Source of the DNA: Bacillus dicomae
Lineage (GTDB): Bacteria > Bacillota > Bacilli > Bacillales > Bacillaceae_G
Length of the DNA stretch: 64,000 nt
NCBI RefSeq assembly: GCF_006494425.1
Contig: NZ_VHIV01000003.1
Coordinates: 372,001 to 436,000, forward strand
Direction of reading: 5' to 3'
Position 1 is the stretch's first letter, and each line of letters begins with the position of its first letter. Of this stretch, positions 43,349 to 51,496 are shown in pieces. The position numbers and the translations under genes are program-made. The notes below the pieces were generated by a model. It ran no database searches. It saw only the letters and a program-made list of their open reading frames with translations, and was not told where the DNA came from.

Positions 43349-44092
43349 TTACTTTCCCTTAAACCCCCGATATAAGGCAGTCCGTAACTCTTGCTTATAC
43401 TCTTCAATTTCTGGCATTTCGAGTTCTTCTGCTAATCGAATGGCAAGTTCAATATCATACGGTACACGTACGAGTTGAATGGAAAAGCTCGCTGCTTCTT
43501 TTTTATTGTATATTCCTTCGAATATTAAATAAGAAGCTTGCGTAATTTCAAGTGGATTTCCTACGCTACCGGCATTACATAATGTTTTCCCTCTGAAATT
43601 TTGAACAAATGCTTGGTGAACGTCACCGTAACAAACGACATCTGGTTTTCTTTCGCCTTCTATATTCTCCGTGAGATCACTATTTTCGAACATACTAATA
43701 CGCTCTTCTCTTGTAGCATGTGGTTGAATTCTTTCATATAAACTTCTTGGTGAGGCGTGAAACATACGAATGAGTTTGCCGCTCATAAAAAATTCGATTG
43801 AAAATGGTAAGCTTCTTAAATAGTCATTTTGTTCTTCCGATAATTGTTTTTGATGCCATTTTAACGCTTCAAATTCAGTCGGCTTTGTAATAAAATCATC
43901 CCAGTTCCCCATTACAACTCCTTCACATTCTTTACGAATGATTTCAATCACTTCGCTAGAATGAGGACCTTTTCCTACTAAATCTCCAAGGCAAATAATA
44001 CGCTTGATTCCTCTTAATTTAATATCTTGTAGTACAGATTCTAAAGCCGGAATATTGCCGTGTATATCTGAAATTACCGCTATTTTGTCCAT
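43349..44092 (-). CDS. Calcineurin-like metallophosphoesterase
   Basis: A 247-residue metallophosphoesterase. Metal-binding motifs are in order: AVISDIHGNIPALE at the start, CLGDLVGKGP near residue 34, VVMGNWDD (GNxD form of GNHD) near 58, and CYGDVHQAF near 152, with NAGSVGNP near 170. It may act on phosphodiesters or nucleotides. It lies 13 bp downstream of the phosphotransferase gene, with GGAGGG at the start codon, so it is part of a three-gene unit. Confidence 0.88.
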   Translation of the reverse strand: MDKIAVISDIHGNIPALESVLQDIKLRGIKRIICLGDLVGKGPHSSEVIEIIRKECEGVVMGNWDDFITKPTEFEALKWHQKQLSEEQNDYLRSLPFSIEFFMSGKLIRMFHASPRSLYERIQPHATREERISMFENSDLTENIEGERKPDVVCYGDVHQAFVQNFRGKTLCNAGSVGNPLEITQASYLIFEGIYNKKEAASFSIQLVRVPYDIELAIRLAEELEMPEIEEYKQELRTALYRGFKGK

Positions 44093-44105
44093 TTGAATCC
44101 CTCCG

Positions 44106-45032
44106 TTATATATTAAATTCGCTTAATTGATACCATTTTGGAATATAAGATGAAAATTGATTATGATCTTCTAAAATTCCGTTTAATCGTTCCTTCATAT
44201 CATCTACTAAATGTGGTGTGCTTCGATTTGTCCAAACGATATCTGCTGGGAATGTCATTGCTGCGTACAATGAATACAATTTCCAAAAATGAAGTGACGG
44301 TTCGCCTCCGCAGTAACCGTGAACTTGTCCAACCGCAAATGGTTTGCTTATTCTTGTAGTAAAAATCGCTACATTATAAAAATCATGAATTGGATCGCCA
44401 AAATCATATCCACCAAAATCGATTACGATAAACTCCTTATTATGAATCATACTATTTGCTGGATGGAAGTCATCGTGTAAAAATGTGATTGGACGATTTT
44501 TTAATAAATCTTTATGATTGTCTACAAAGGTTAATACTGGCTTCAAATCTAGAAAATTCACTTCGTAATCTGCTAATGCCTCTATGTATCTTTCGTATTT
44601 ATTCCATCTAGATGTTTCCCATTTATTACTTGCACTTTCTCTTTCAATTGAGTGAATCTTCTTTAATACTTCTCCTGCTTTTCTTCCTGCATGATACTGT
44701 TCTTCCACCGATAGCTTTCCTAAACCTTCTTGACCATTTTCACCTTGTGCCCATTCAAAAACTTGAACACATTTATTTAATTCCTCAAGTTTTATGAAAT
44801 GAATGAACTTAGGCGTTGGAATATGTAATGACTCTAATTGTTTCATATACGCATATTCTTCTTGTTTACGTTCAAAATGAACAGCATCACATACTTTTAC
44901 AAAATATGTTACTTTGTTTTCTAATTCTATTTTATGTTTCTCTTCATGTGAGAAACCTTTTGAAATAGCTGTACACTTTACAATACGAGGCCATTCTAGT
45001 TTTCTCTCTATCTCTCTTAACATTTCTTCCAA
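44106..45032 (-). CDS. Aminoglycoside phosphotransferase-family kinase
   Basis: A 308-residue kinase-like protein. The catalytic loop is LHDDFHPANSMI near residue 192 and the metal-binding motif is VIDFGGYDFGDPIHDFYN near 210. It would phosphorylate a small molecule; resistance is not implied. The start is set to TTG at 45030-45032, six bases after GAGGTG; a TTG overlapping the stop of the VOC gene lies six codons upstream but has no ribosome site. Confidence 0.8.
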   Translation of the reverse strand: MEEMLREIERKLEWPRIVKCTAISKGFSHEEKHKIELENKVTYFVKVCDAVHFERKQEEYAYMKQLESLHIPTPKFIHFIKLEELNKCVQVFEWAQGENGQEGLGKLSVEEQYHAGRKAGEVLKKIHSIERESASNKWETSRWNKYERYIEALADYEVNFLDLKPVLTFVDNHKDLLKNRPITFLHDDFHPANSMIHNKEFIVIDFGGYDFGDPIHDFYNVAIFTTRISKPFAVGQVHGYCGGEPSLHFWKLYSLYAAMTFPADIVWTNRSTPHLVDDMKERLNGILEDHNQFSSYIPKWYQLSEFNI

Positions 45033-45046
45033 AAAACTCACCTCAA

Positions 45047-45844
45047 TCAATATATGTACAAACTACCTAACACTTCATGCTCTCGTTTATGTTCTCCTTT
45101 AAATCCCACTGCAAATGGATATTCACCGTTCTTATTCAAATGTTCTAGCACCAGTCCTTCCCCAATCGGTTCACAAAACTGTACTTGAATATCTCCAAAT
45201 GATACACTTTGACACTCAGCATTCCATTTTTCACTTTTCATTACTGAGCTTGTAGATAGTCGCATTACTTCTTTCCATTTTCGTACCGTTTCTCGAACAT
45301 TTTTTACCGCATAATGAATCGTTTCAATTTGTTGCACTTTGTTTTTATGTTCAGTGATCGTCCCACTGTTACGTAAATCATTTCTTCTTTCTTCGTCCGT
45401 TTCATTCCACTGTATAAAGAAAGGTAATTTCGGTCCATTCTCTTCTTGTTTTACAAATAACATTTTCCATTCTAAAAGGCGGCCATCTTTCCTCCTACGT
45501 TTTCCTTCAAATGGTCCTACCGTATGTAAACCGTGCTCACTAAACTTCACTGCTAGTTCTTCAATGGCATCTGTTCGAATTGCAATTTGTAGCAGTCCTT
45601 CTCCATTTTGTAATTTCACTACTGTTTCTTGTACTAATGGATTTTCTGCTTCTTTCGCTTTTTCTTCATGCTGAACTGTCAGAAATTCTATATATGATAA
45701 ATCAAAATAACATAAACTATTCCAAGTACCCCAAGTAGTATGCTCTCCGCCTAATGCAGTATGAAATCCAAGCTCCTGCATTTGTTTTGCAGCTTCCTCC
45801 GGTGTACAATGTACTGCGTGAACGAGATGATCAAATGCCAACAT
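45047..45844 (-). CDS. Glyoxalase-like (VOC) domain protein
   Basis: A 265-residue protein with two VOC-like halves. The first begins MLAFDHLVHAVHCTPEEAAKQMQELGF and contains THVTWGT-like GEHTTWGTWNSLCYFDLSYIEFL; the second has IETIHYAVKNVRETVRKWKEVM. It resembles the Glyoxalase_3 family of Bacillus, function unknown. AAAGGGGAGAAGGA precedes the ATG. It heads the unit with the phosphotransferase and phosphoesterase genes. Confidence 0.8.
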   Translation of the reverse strand: MLAFDHLVHAVHCTPEEAAKQMQELGFHTALGGEHTTWGTWNSLCYFDLSYIEFLTVQHEEKAKEAENPLVQETVVKLQNGEGLLQIAIRTDAIEELAVKFSEHGLHTVGPFEGKRRRKDGRLLEWKMLFVKQEENGPKLPFFIQWNETDEERRNDLRNSGTITEHKNKVQQIETIHYAVKNVRETVRKWKEVMRLSTSSVMKSEKWNAECQSVSFGDIQVQFCEPIGEGLVLEHLNKNGEYPFAVGFKGEHKREHEVLGSLYIY

Positions 45845-45924
45845 ATTCCTTCTCCCCTTTCTCTCCATCCTTTTATTGTATATTTTATTTTTCTTTCATT
45901 CAATTCAAAAACTTCAAAACCTAG

Positions 45925-45954
45925 TTGATTTATACGATTAATATGTATTATAAT
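45925..45954 (+). promoter_or_regulatory. Promoter of the TauE-like gene
   Basis: TTGATT, 18-bp spacer and perfect TATAAT. Transcription would begin near 45961, giving a leader of about 90 bases that contains the hairpin at 45991-46025. Confidence 0.6.
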
Positions 45955-45990
45955 AAAACAAATTTAATTATTGCTGATTGGAAAAACCAA

Positions 45991-46025
45991 AGGCACTTTT
46001 CTCATACGGGAAAAGTGTCTTTTTC
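45991..46025 (+). terminator. Terminator-like hairpin inside the TauE leader
   Basis: AGGCACTTTT and AAAAGTGTCT pair (one G-U) around a 10-nt loop, then TTTTC. It lies between the promoter and the ribosome site of the TauE-like gene, so it would act as an attenuator. No known riboswitch class was recognised in the short sequence before it. Confidence 0.5.
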
Positions 46026-46051
46026 ATTTATTATTACAGGGGGATTATTTT

Positions 46052-46954
46052 ATGCAGAAATTAATTGTCTTTGCCATTATTGGATTTTTCGCTCAATTGA
46101 TTGATGGAGCACTTGGAATGGCGTACGGGGTAACATCTACCTCGCTTTTACTAATGTTTGGTATCGCACCGGCCGTTGCATCTGCATCCGTTCATTTAGC
46201 TGAAGTCGTTACAACCGCCGCTTCTGGTGCATCGCACATCAAATTTGGAAACGTGGATAAATATACCGTTTCCAGGCTTACATTACCAGGAGCAATTGGT
46301 GCATTTATTGGGGCATGTTTTTTAAGCAATTTACCTGGTGATGTAATTAAACCGTACATTTCCGTATTTTTATTTACTTTAGGGGTTTATATTTTATTAC
46401 GATTCATCATTCAAAAACAAATTGTCACTTCAAAGAAACGTATGTCTGCTAAACAACTTGTTCCGCTTGGTTTATTCGCTGGATTCGTTGATTCAACTGG
46501 TGGTGGTGGCTGGGGACCGATTACAACACCTGTACTTTTAGCAAGAGGAAATGAAGCGAGAAAAGTTATTGGATCTGTAGATACGAGTGAATTTCCTGTT
46601 TCATTAGCTGCAACAATCGGTTTCTTCATTTCACTTGGCTGGGAACAAGTAAGTTGGGTTTGGGTATTTTCTCTCATGCTCGGTGGCATTGTTGCGGCGC
46701 CAATCGCTGCATGGTTAGTACGCATCGTTCCTTCTCATTTACTTGGCGTATTAGTTGGTGGCCTTATAATCTTTACCAACATTCGTACACTACTTACTAC
46801 ATTTAAAGTGGATCCAACTATTATTTCACTTTCTTACGTGGCAATTGGTCTTGTCGTTATTATTTCTATTTTCATTGCTGTTCGTAATCATTCCAAGCAT
46901 TCTAACACACCGACAGCCGGATATCCAAATGATCAAAAGCAAATGCTACCATAA
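46052..46954 (+). CDS. TauE/SafE family anion exporter
   Basis: A 300-residue membrane protein with about eight hydrophobic helices. The TauE repeat signatures are seen: FFAQLIDGALGMAYGVTSTSLLL near residue 9 and GLFAGFVDSTGGGGWGPITTPVLLARG near 135. Family members are thought to move sulfite, sulfoacetate or similar organosulfur anions. AGGGGGA precedes the ATG at 46052. Its leader carries an attenuator-like hairpin. Confidence 0.9.
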   Translation: MQKLIVFAIIGFFAQLIDGALGMAYGVTSTSLLLMFGIAPAVASASVHLAEVVTTAASGASHIKFGNVDKYTVSRLTLPGAIGAFIGACFLSNLPGDVIKPYISVFLFTLGVYILLRFIIQKQIVTSKKRMSAKQLVPLGLFAGFVDSTGGGGWGPITTPVLLARGNEARKVIGSVDTSEFPVSLAATIGFFISLGWEQVSWVWVFSLMLGGIVAAPIAAWLVRIVPSHLLGVLVGGLIIFTNIRTLLTTFKVDPTIISLSYVAIGLVVIISIFIAVRNHSKHSNTPTAGYPNDQKQMLP

Positions 46955-46960
46955 CGATAA

Positions 46961-46996
46961 AAATACCGCCCGATATACTTCGAGCGGTATTTTTTA
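46961..46996. terminator. Bidirectional terminator between TauE and GNAT genes
   Basis: AAATACCGC and GCGGTATTT form a 9-bp stem around a 14-nt loop with T-runs on both sides. Confidence 0.85.
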
Positions 46997-47443
46997 TTTT
47001 TCTATTTTCCAGTTAATCATTGTTTCTGTCTTATCTACCTTTTTCATATGTAATTTCTCTAATACACGAATAGAGCTAAAGTTATCAAGGAGTGTCTCTG
47101 CTATAATCGTTTCTACCTCTCCTGTCTGGAAAGCCCACTTCATTAATTCACTTACAGCTTCTGTCGCATATCCTTTATTCCAATATTTCTCAATAAATCC
47201 GTATCCAATTTCTACTGTATGTTTCTCATCTGGTTTCCCTTTAAACCCTATATCACCTAGAACGATGTCATCTTCTTTTCGAATGACATACCAGGCGCCC
47301 CATGGTAATAAATCCTTATCCTGTTTTACATTTTCTACATGTCCTACAATATGTGGACCACTATTATATCCTTGCTCGTTAGCAACGTGAATACTCTCTT
47401 CCGTGCATGGCACTATATAAAGCCTTTCTGTTTCTAATTTCAT
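46994..47443 (-). CDS. GNAT acetyltransferase (RimJ/RimL-like)
   Basis: A 149-residue GNAT protein. The core has VLGDIGFKGKPDEKHTVEIGYGFIEKYWNKGYATEAVSELMKWAF, with the acetyl-CoA loop in NKGYATEA near residue 91. The C-terminal SSIRVLEKLHMKKV is typical of the RimJ/RimL group, which acetylate protein N-termini or small molecules. AAAGGGGA precedes the ATG. Convergent with the TauE-like gene. Confidence 0.88.
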   Translation of the reverse strand: MKLETERLYIVPCTEESIHVANEQGYNSGPHIVGHVENVKQDKDLLPWGAWYVIRKEDDIVLGDIGFKGKPDEKHTVEIGYGFIEKYWNKGYATEAVSELMKWAFQTGEVETIIAETLLDNFSSIRVLEKLHMKKVDKTETMINWKIEK

Positions 47444-47690
47444 TTTGATTTCCCCTTTTTCGCTTAAACGTTACTCTAATTATAACAAAAATATGACCTT
47501 ATTATGAATGTCGAATTATATTTTCTGAATTTTCTTTTAATTTTGAAGGGTTTTTCAATATTTTTTGCGAAACATTTGTATAACAATTTTTTTCTTTACT
47601 TATTGTTACATAATAGTAGGTTCGGGTGGAGTTTTGCAAGCGTTTCCTATACAATAACCGATATTTTTTGACTTTTCCTAACAAAATATC

Positions 47691-47719
47691 TTGCAATATA
47701 TTCAGAAAGTCATTACAAT
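47691..47719 (+). promoter_or_regulatory. Promoter of the lysine riboswitch transcript
   Basis: TTGCAA, 17-bp spacer, TACAAT. It places the transcription start near 47727, about 35 bases before the aptamer. Confidence 0.6.
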
Positions 47720-47762
47720 TGCCATATATTAAAAATCTTAGCAATATATAAATCCTCATCAA

Positions 47763-47959
47763 TCCGATGAGGTAGAGGTTGCGACTTTTAAAAGTAAAAC
47801 GGATGAGACACAGAGAATGTCACTGACTCCGTTTGAAAGGAAAAGTTGCCGAAGTTTATATTTCTTCTCTGGAAATATGAGCTGGGGCTGTCTCCGAAAG
47901 GAACAGAACTGTCACGTTTACAAAATTACCGTGTAAACGTGGGGTGCTATCTTAACGGA
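47763..47959 (+). ncRNA. Lysine riboswitch (L-box)
   Basis: The conserved core of the L-box is visible: GATGAGGTAGAGGTTGCGA at the 5' side, the GTTGCCGAAG segment near 47850, GGGGCTGTCTCCGAAAGGA near 47885, and GTGGGGTGCTATCTT at the 3' side. The 5' TCCGATGAGGTAG and the 3' CTATCTTAACGGA close the basal P1 stem. A terminator follows and lysP is downstream. Lysine binding is expected to favour termination and so shut off uptake. Confidence 0.93.
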
Positions 47960-47992
47960 AGGGTATGATGGGGTGGTTATTTGTGAAACGTT

Positions 47993-48018
47993 CCGCCAAA
48001 TTCCTTTGGCGGTTTTTT
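47993..48018 (+). terminator. Riboswitch expression-platform terminator
   Basis: CCGCCAAA and TTTGGCGG form an 8-bp stem with a 4-nt loop, followed by TTTTTT. It lies between the L-box aptamer and the lysP ribosome site. Confidence 0.9.
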
Positions 48019-48069
48019 GTATTTTTCTCCCCCGCTCCTTCCTATCTTACAAGAAAAGGAGTGTTGAAC

Positions 48070-49536
48070 ATGAATAGCGCAACGAATCAAGCTACCTCTA
48101 AAACAGAAACTACAAAAGGAACAGGTGAATTAAGACGCGGTCTAAAATCAAGGCACCTTACGATGATTTCTCTCGGCGGTACAATTGGTACCGGACTATT
48201 TCTTGCCAGTGGTGGTGTCATCCATTCAGCTGGACCTGGCGGCGCATTAATTGCATACGCCGCAATTGGAATTATGGTTTACTTCTTAATGACAAGCTTA
48301 GCTGAACTCGCAGCTTACATGCCTGTTACTGGATCTTTTAGTACGTATGCAACAAAATTTGTTGATCCATCACTTGGCTTTGCACTTGGATGGAACTATT
48401 GGTATAACTGGGCAATTACGATTGCTGCTGAGCTTGCAGCTGTAACTTTAATTATGAAGTTTTGGTTCCCAGATACCCCTTCACTTATTTGGAGCGGATT
48501 ATGTTTAGCTATTATTTTCCTTTTAAACTACTTATCTGTTAAAGGGTTTGGTGAATCTGAATATTGGTTCGCACTTATTAAAGTAGTTACTATTATTATC
48601 TTTTTAATTGTCGGCTTTATGATGATTTTCGGAATTATGGGCGGCGAATCTGTTGGCTTTAAAAACTTCACTGTCGCAGATGCACCATTTAACGGCGGCA
48701 TCATGGCAATTATCGGTGTATTTATGGCTGCTGGTTTCTCATTCCAAGGAACTGAGTTATTAGGAGTAGCTGCTGGTGAAACTTCTGATCCAGAACGTAA
48801 TATTCCAAAAGCCATTCGTTCTATCTTTTGGCGTATTCTTTTATTCTATATCCTTGCGATTCTCGTTATCGGTTTATTAATTCCTTATACAACTGAAAGC
48901 CTTGCCGCAAGTGATGTAACAGTAAGTCCATTTACACTTATTTTTGAAAAAGCGGGCGTTGCCTTTGCTGCTTCTGTTATGAACGCTGTTATTTTAACGG
49001 CAGTACTATCTGCTGGTAACTCTGGTATGTATGCATCAACTCGTATGCTTTGGGATTTAGCTCGCCAAGGTAAAGCACCAAAATTTCTTGGTAAATTAGA
49101 TAGCCGCGGTGTACCTGTTAACGCGTTAATCGTAACGTCAATTGTCGGTAGTATCGCATTCATTGCTTCTTTATTCGGTGACGGTGTTGTATACATTTGG
49201 TTATTAAATGCATCAGGAATGTCTGGTTTTATCGCATGGGTTGGAATTGCAATTAGTCATTACCGTTTCCGTAAAGCATATATCGCACAAGGTAAAGATT
49301 TAAAAGACTTACCATATAGAGCAAAATGGTTCCCATTCGGACCAATCTTCGCATTTGCACTTTGTGTCATCGTAATTTTAGGACAAAACTACGGTGCATT
49401 TATGGGTGAATCAATCGATTGGAACGGCGTACTCGTTTCTTACATTGGTTTACCACTCTTCTTAGTACTATGGTTAGGATATAAATTTACGAAAAAAACA
49501 AAAGTCATTCCACTTGATAAATGTGAACTAAAATAA
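48070..49536 (+). CDS. lysP: Lysine-specific permease
   Basis: A 488-residue amino acid permease of the APC type with about twelve membrane helices. The opening GELRRGLKSRHLTMISLGGTIGTGLFLASGGVIHSAGPGGAL is the signature of the LysP/AAT group. Together with the L-box riboswitch directly upstream this gives lysine as substrate. AAGGAGTG precedes the ATG at 48070; the longer frame would read through the riboswitch terminator. Transport is proton-coupled, into the cell. Confidence 0.92.
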   Translation: MNSATNQATSKTETTKGTGELRRGLKSRHLTMISLGGTIGTGLFLASGGVIHSAGPGGALIAYAAIGIMVYFLMTSLAELAAYMPVTGSFSTYATKFVDPSLGFALGWNYWYNWAITIAAELAAVTLIMKFWFPDTPSLIWSGLCLAIIFLLNYLSVKGFGESEYWFALIKVVTIIIFLIVGFMMIFGIMGGESVGFKNFTVADAPFNGGIMAIIGVFMAAGFSFQGTELLGVAAGETSDPERNIPKAIRSIFWRILLFYILAILVIGLLIPYTTESLAASDVTVSPFTLIFEKAGVAFAASVMNAVILTAVLSAGNSGMYASTRMLWDLARQGKAPKFLGKLDSRGVPVNALIVTSIVGSIAFIASLFGDGVVYIWLLNASGMSGFIAWVGIAISHYRFRKAYIAQGKDLKDLPYRAKWFPFGPIFAFALCVIVILGQNYGAFMGESIDWNGVLVSYIGLPLFLVLWLGYKFTKKTKVIPLDKCELK

Positions 49537-49540
49537 AGTG

Positions 49541-49575
49541 AAACGAGCAAACAAATTTGTTTGCTCGTTTTTTAT
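49541..49575 (+). terminator. Terminator of lysP
   Basis: AACGAGCAAACA and TGTTTGCTCGTT form a perfect 12-bp stem with AATT loop, followed by TTTTATT. Confidence 0.9.
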
Positions 49576-49594
49576 TCCAATGCTTTTCCCTTCC

Positions 49595-49614
49595 CATGCC
49601 CATCAAGTTAAGGA
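49595..49614 (+). repeat. IS231-type terminal inverted repeat
   Basis: CATGCCCATCAAGTTAAGGA matches, from memory, the 20-bp terminal repeat of IS231 elements (CATGCCCATCAACTTAAG-) at nearly all positions. It reads inward toward the APH-like gene. It is 20 bp after the lysP terminator. Confidence 0.7.
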
Positions 49615-49635
49615 GACGAAATTCCCCCAAAATGA

Positions 49636-49682
49636 AAAAAACGTTATTCTTTCAGTAAAATACTTGAAAGGATAACGTTTTT
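49636..49682 (-). terminator. Terminator of the APH-like gene
   Basis: AACGTTATTCTTTCA and TGAAAGGATAACGTT pair (one G-U) around a 10-nt loop. On the minus strand TTTTTTTC follows. It lies 75 bases beyond the APH-like stop codon. Confidence 0.75.
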
Positions 49683-49757
49683 ATGGTTCTCTCGCTTTCT
49701 GAATAAGCCCGTTGAATATAAATAACTGAGATATGTTTCATTCTTAAAATTACTGAA

Positions 49758-50630
49758 TTACTTTTGAGCTAGCACTAGGTCTAGCCAGGATTTCGCCTCA
49801 TTGTACAAAATTGGATTGTTTTGCGGCGTGTAGTAAGCAAGGATTGCAACTGCCTGTGATACGACCCATCCGCGGGCCCTTGCCAATGTATCATCGTCCG
49901 TACGAGTAGCATCAAGGAACACATCGCGCGCCTCTGGCGAGTGCAACTTCCACGCGACCATTACATCACACGCAGGGTCACCTATACCCATCATCCCCCA
50001 ATCAATTACACCGCTAATACGCTTATCACGTACGAGCCAGTTACGTGCATCTAGATCACCGTGATGCCAAACAGGTGGACCGTTCCATGGAGGCGCAGAA
50101 AGAGCCGATTCCCATACAGCAGACACCGCGGGATTGCCATTAAATCGTGCTAGCCAATATCGGAAGTCCTTATCCCGTTGGGCCAAAGGAATGCCGCGTC
50201 CTAACGGCCCTTCCATTGGATCGACTTGTTGCAGTGCTAAGACAAACTCTGCGAGATCGCGTGCAGCCTGAATCTCGTCAATCGCCTCTATCGGCATCGT
50301 TTCACCCTTCAGCCACGAATGTATCTCCCAAAACCACGGGTATTCGTTATTGGGGCACCCCTGAGTGATAGGTACAGGGATTTCAAGCGGAACTAATGGC
50401 GCGAGTTTTGGTAGCCATAAAAACTCGCGTCCTCCTGGTGTCGTCGGTCCTTCCCTTCTCGCTAGGCGAATGGCATATTCGTCGCCAAGTCGGAAAACGG
50501 CATTTACCGTTCCACCTGGCTCTACCTTACGAAGGGGCAACTCTGCCCAGCGGGGGAACTGATCGACAAGCAAACGACGCACAAGTCGCTCTTCAATTTC
50601 CAATTCGTCAGCATGCATCTTCTCGGACAT
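49758..50630 (-). CDS. Aminoglycoside phosphotransferase-like protein (G+C-rich)
   Basis: A 290-residue kinase of the APH/MPH type. The catalytic loop is VWHHGDLDARNWLV near residue 190 and the metal-binding motif is VIDWGMMGIGDPACDVMVAW near 210; GGTVNAVFRLG and YAIRLAR near 40-55 form the nucleotide site. The ATG at 50628-50630 follows AAGGAGAG. By eye the gene is near half G+C, against about one third around it, which points to transfer. Sequence is closest in feel to macrolide or aminoglycoside phosphotransferases, but the drug, if any, cannot be told. Confidence 0.8.
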   Translation of the reverse strand: MSEKMHADELEIEERLVRRLLVDQFPRWAELPLRKVEPGGTVNAVFRLGDEYAIRLARREGPTTPGGREFLWLPKLAPLVPLEIPVPITQGCPNNEYPWFWEIHSWLKGETMPIEAIDEIQAARDLAEFVLALQQVDPMEGPLGRGIPLAQRDKDFRYWLARFNGNPAVSAVWESALSAPPWNGPPVWHHGDLDARNWLVRDKRISGVIDWGMMGIGDPACDVMVAWKLHSPEARDVFLDATRTDDDTLARARGWVVSQAVAILAYYTPQNNPILYNEAKSWLDLVLAQK

Positions 50631-50882
50631 CGTATGATCTCTCCTTGGTAGCTCTGACATAAACTTTTATCGGCGGAAAATAATAACAATTCTCCGTATA
50701 CCAAAAGTCAAAAAGCCACACTTTTTCATTATAAAATGCAGTCACACCTAAAAAAATTTATTAAATTGTAACACACTATAGGGGTCACGTTACATTACTA
50801 TCAACCTTTGATGAATTTATACCTATAATTTATAGAAAGTATTATTCTTTTGTAGAAAAATACAGAAAGTATGGCGTTTTGT

Positions 50883-50993
50883 ATGAATCTATCGATTCAA
50901 GATGAGTTTCATTTGTTCGCTGAAGAACTACAACGATATCTATCTCCACATATTCTTCAACAACTTGCACAACATTCACTTTATAAAGGTTAA
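50883..50993 (+). pseudogene. Truncated IS231 (IS4 family) transposase start
   Basis: The frame starts MNLSIQDEFHLFAEELQ and stops after 36 codons. The opening is that of IS231 transposases, which normally run about 478 residues. Only the N-terminus remains; the following DNA shows no continuation in any frame I checked. The rest of the 50631-51157 gap is AT-rich and holds no other gene. Confidence 0.75.
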
Positions 50994-51157
50994 TTTTGTA
51001 TGCAGATTTTTAGATAACTGATATCAATCTTTTAAAAAACTAAAAAATCTAGTTGAACGGAATTTTACTTAATCTTAGCTTGATAAGCATGTTCTCCCTT
51101 CCCTATTGCTCCTATTTTTGCAATAATAAAGGAAATATAAATAAAGGTTGGGATACC

Positions 51158-51463
51158 ATGAACATTCGTATTACTGATGAAGCAAAAGCAGCTATACATA
51201 GATTAGAACGTGAAGATAAAAAGATCATTCGTCTTAGAGGAACAATGACAAACTCTTGTAGTATTTTCGTTGATGTCGATTTAATTTGGGATACATATGT
51301 TGCAGATGATGTTGTATATGAAGATGCTGATTTTATTGTACAAATGGATTCATTTACGAAAGACTACACTGGTGATACGGTGAAACTCGATTATAAGACG
51401 ACAGGTTTTAGTATTACTACTCCGAGTGAAACTTTAGTTTATGGATTGTCGATTAAAAAATAA
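51158..51463 (+). CDS. HesB/IscA-like core domain protein
   Basis: A 101-residue protein, opening MNIRITDEAKAAIHRLE as in the Fe-S biosynthesis domain (HesB/YadR/YfhF). The usual three cysteines are missing: only one Cys is present (TNSCSIFVDVD), so cluster binding like IscA is unlikely. Bacillus relatives such as YneR are of this reduced type. AAAGG lies before the ATG at 51158. The AlkC/AlkD-like gene follows after 33 bp. Confidence 0.75.
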   Translation: MNIRITDEAKAAIHRLEREDKKIIRLRGTMTNSCSIFVDVDLIWDTYVADDVVYEDADFIVQMDSFTKDYTGDTVKLDYKTTGFSITTPSETLVYGLSIKK

Positions 51464-51496
51464 AAATTGTTTTTATTTGACTACCGAGGTGAAAAA

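Larger units (their letters stand above)
49595..50993. mobile_element. Candidate decayed IS231-type cassette carrying an APH-like gene
   Basis: Between an IS231-like terminal repeat (49595-49614) and a truncated IS231 transposase start (50883-50993) lies a G+C-rich phosphotransferase gene. In the B. cereus group IS231-related MIC231 cassettes are known to carry passenger genes. A second terminal repeat was not found, so the right border is lost or altered. Confidence 0.5.

Noticed and set aside
46845-47390. Plus-strand frame of 181 codons running out of the TauE gene
   Set aside because: It crosses the TauE stop, the terminator and the convergent GNAT gene.
47632-47650. cre-like sequence TGCAAGCGTTTCC before the riboswitch
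   Set aside because: It misses the CcpA consensus at three defined positions.
47502-47762. Open frame of 86 codons on the minus strand upstream of lysP
   Set aside because: It covers the promoter of the lysine riboswitch, has no ribosome site and a composition of non-coding AT-rich DNA.
50396-50662. Open frames opposite the APH-like gene
   Set aside because: High G+C content makes stop codons rare there; the kinase motifs fix the real strand and frame.
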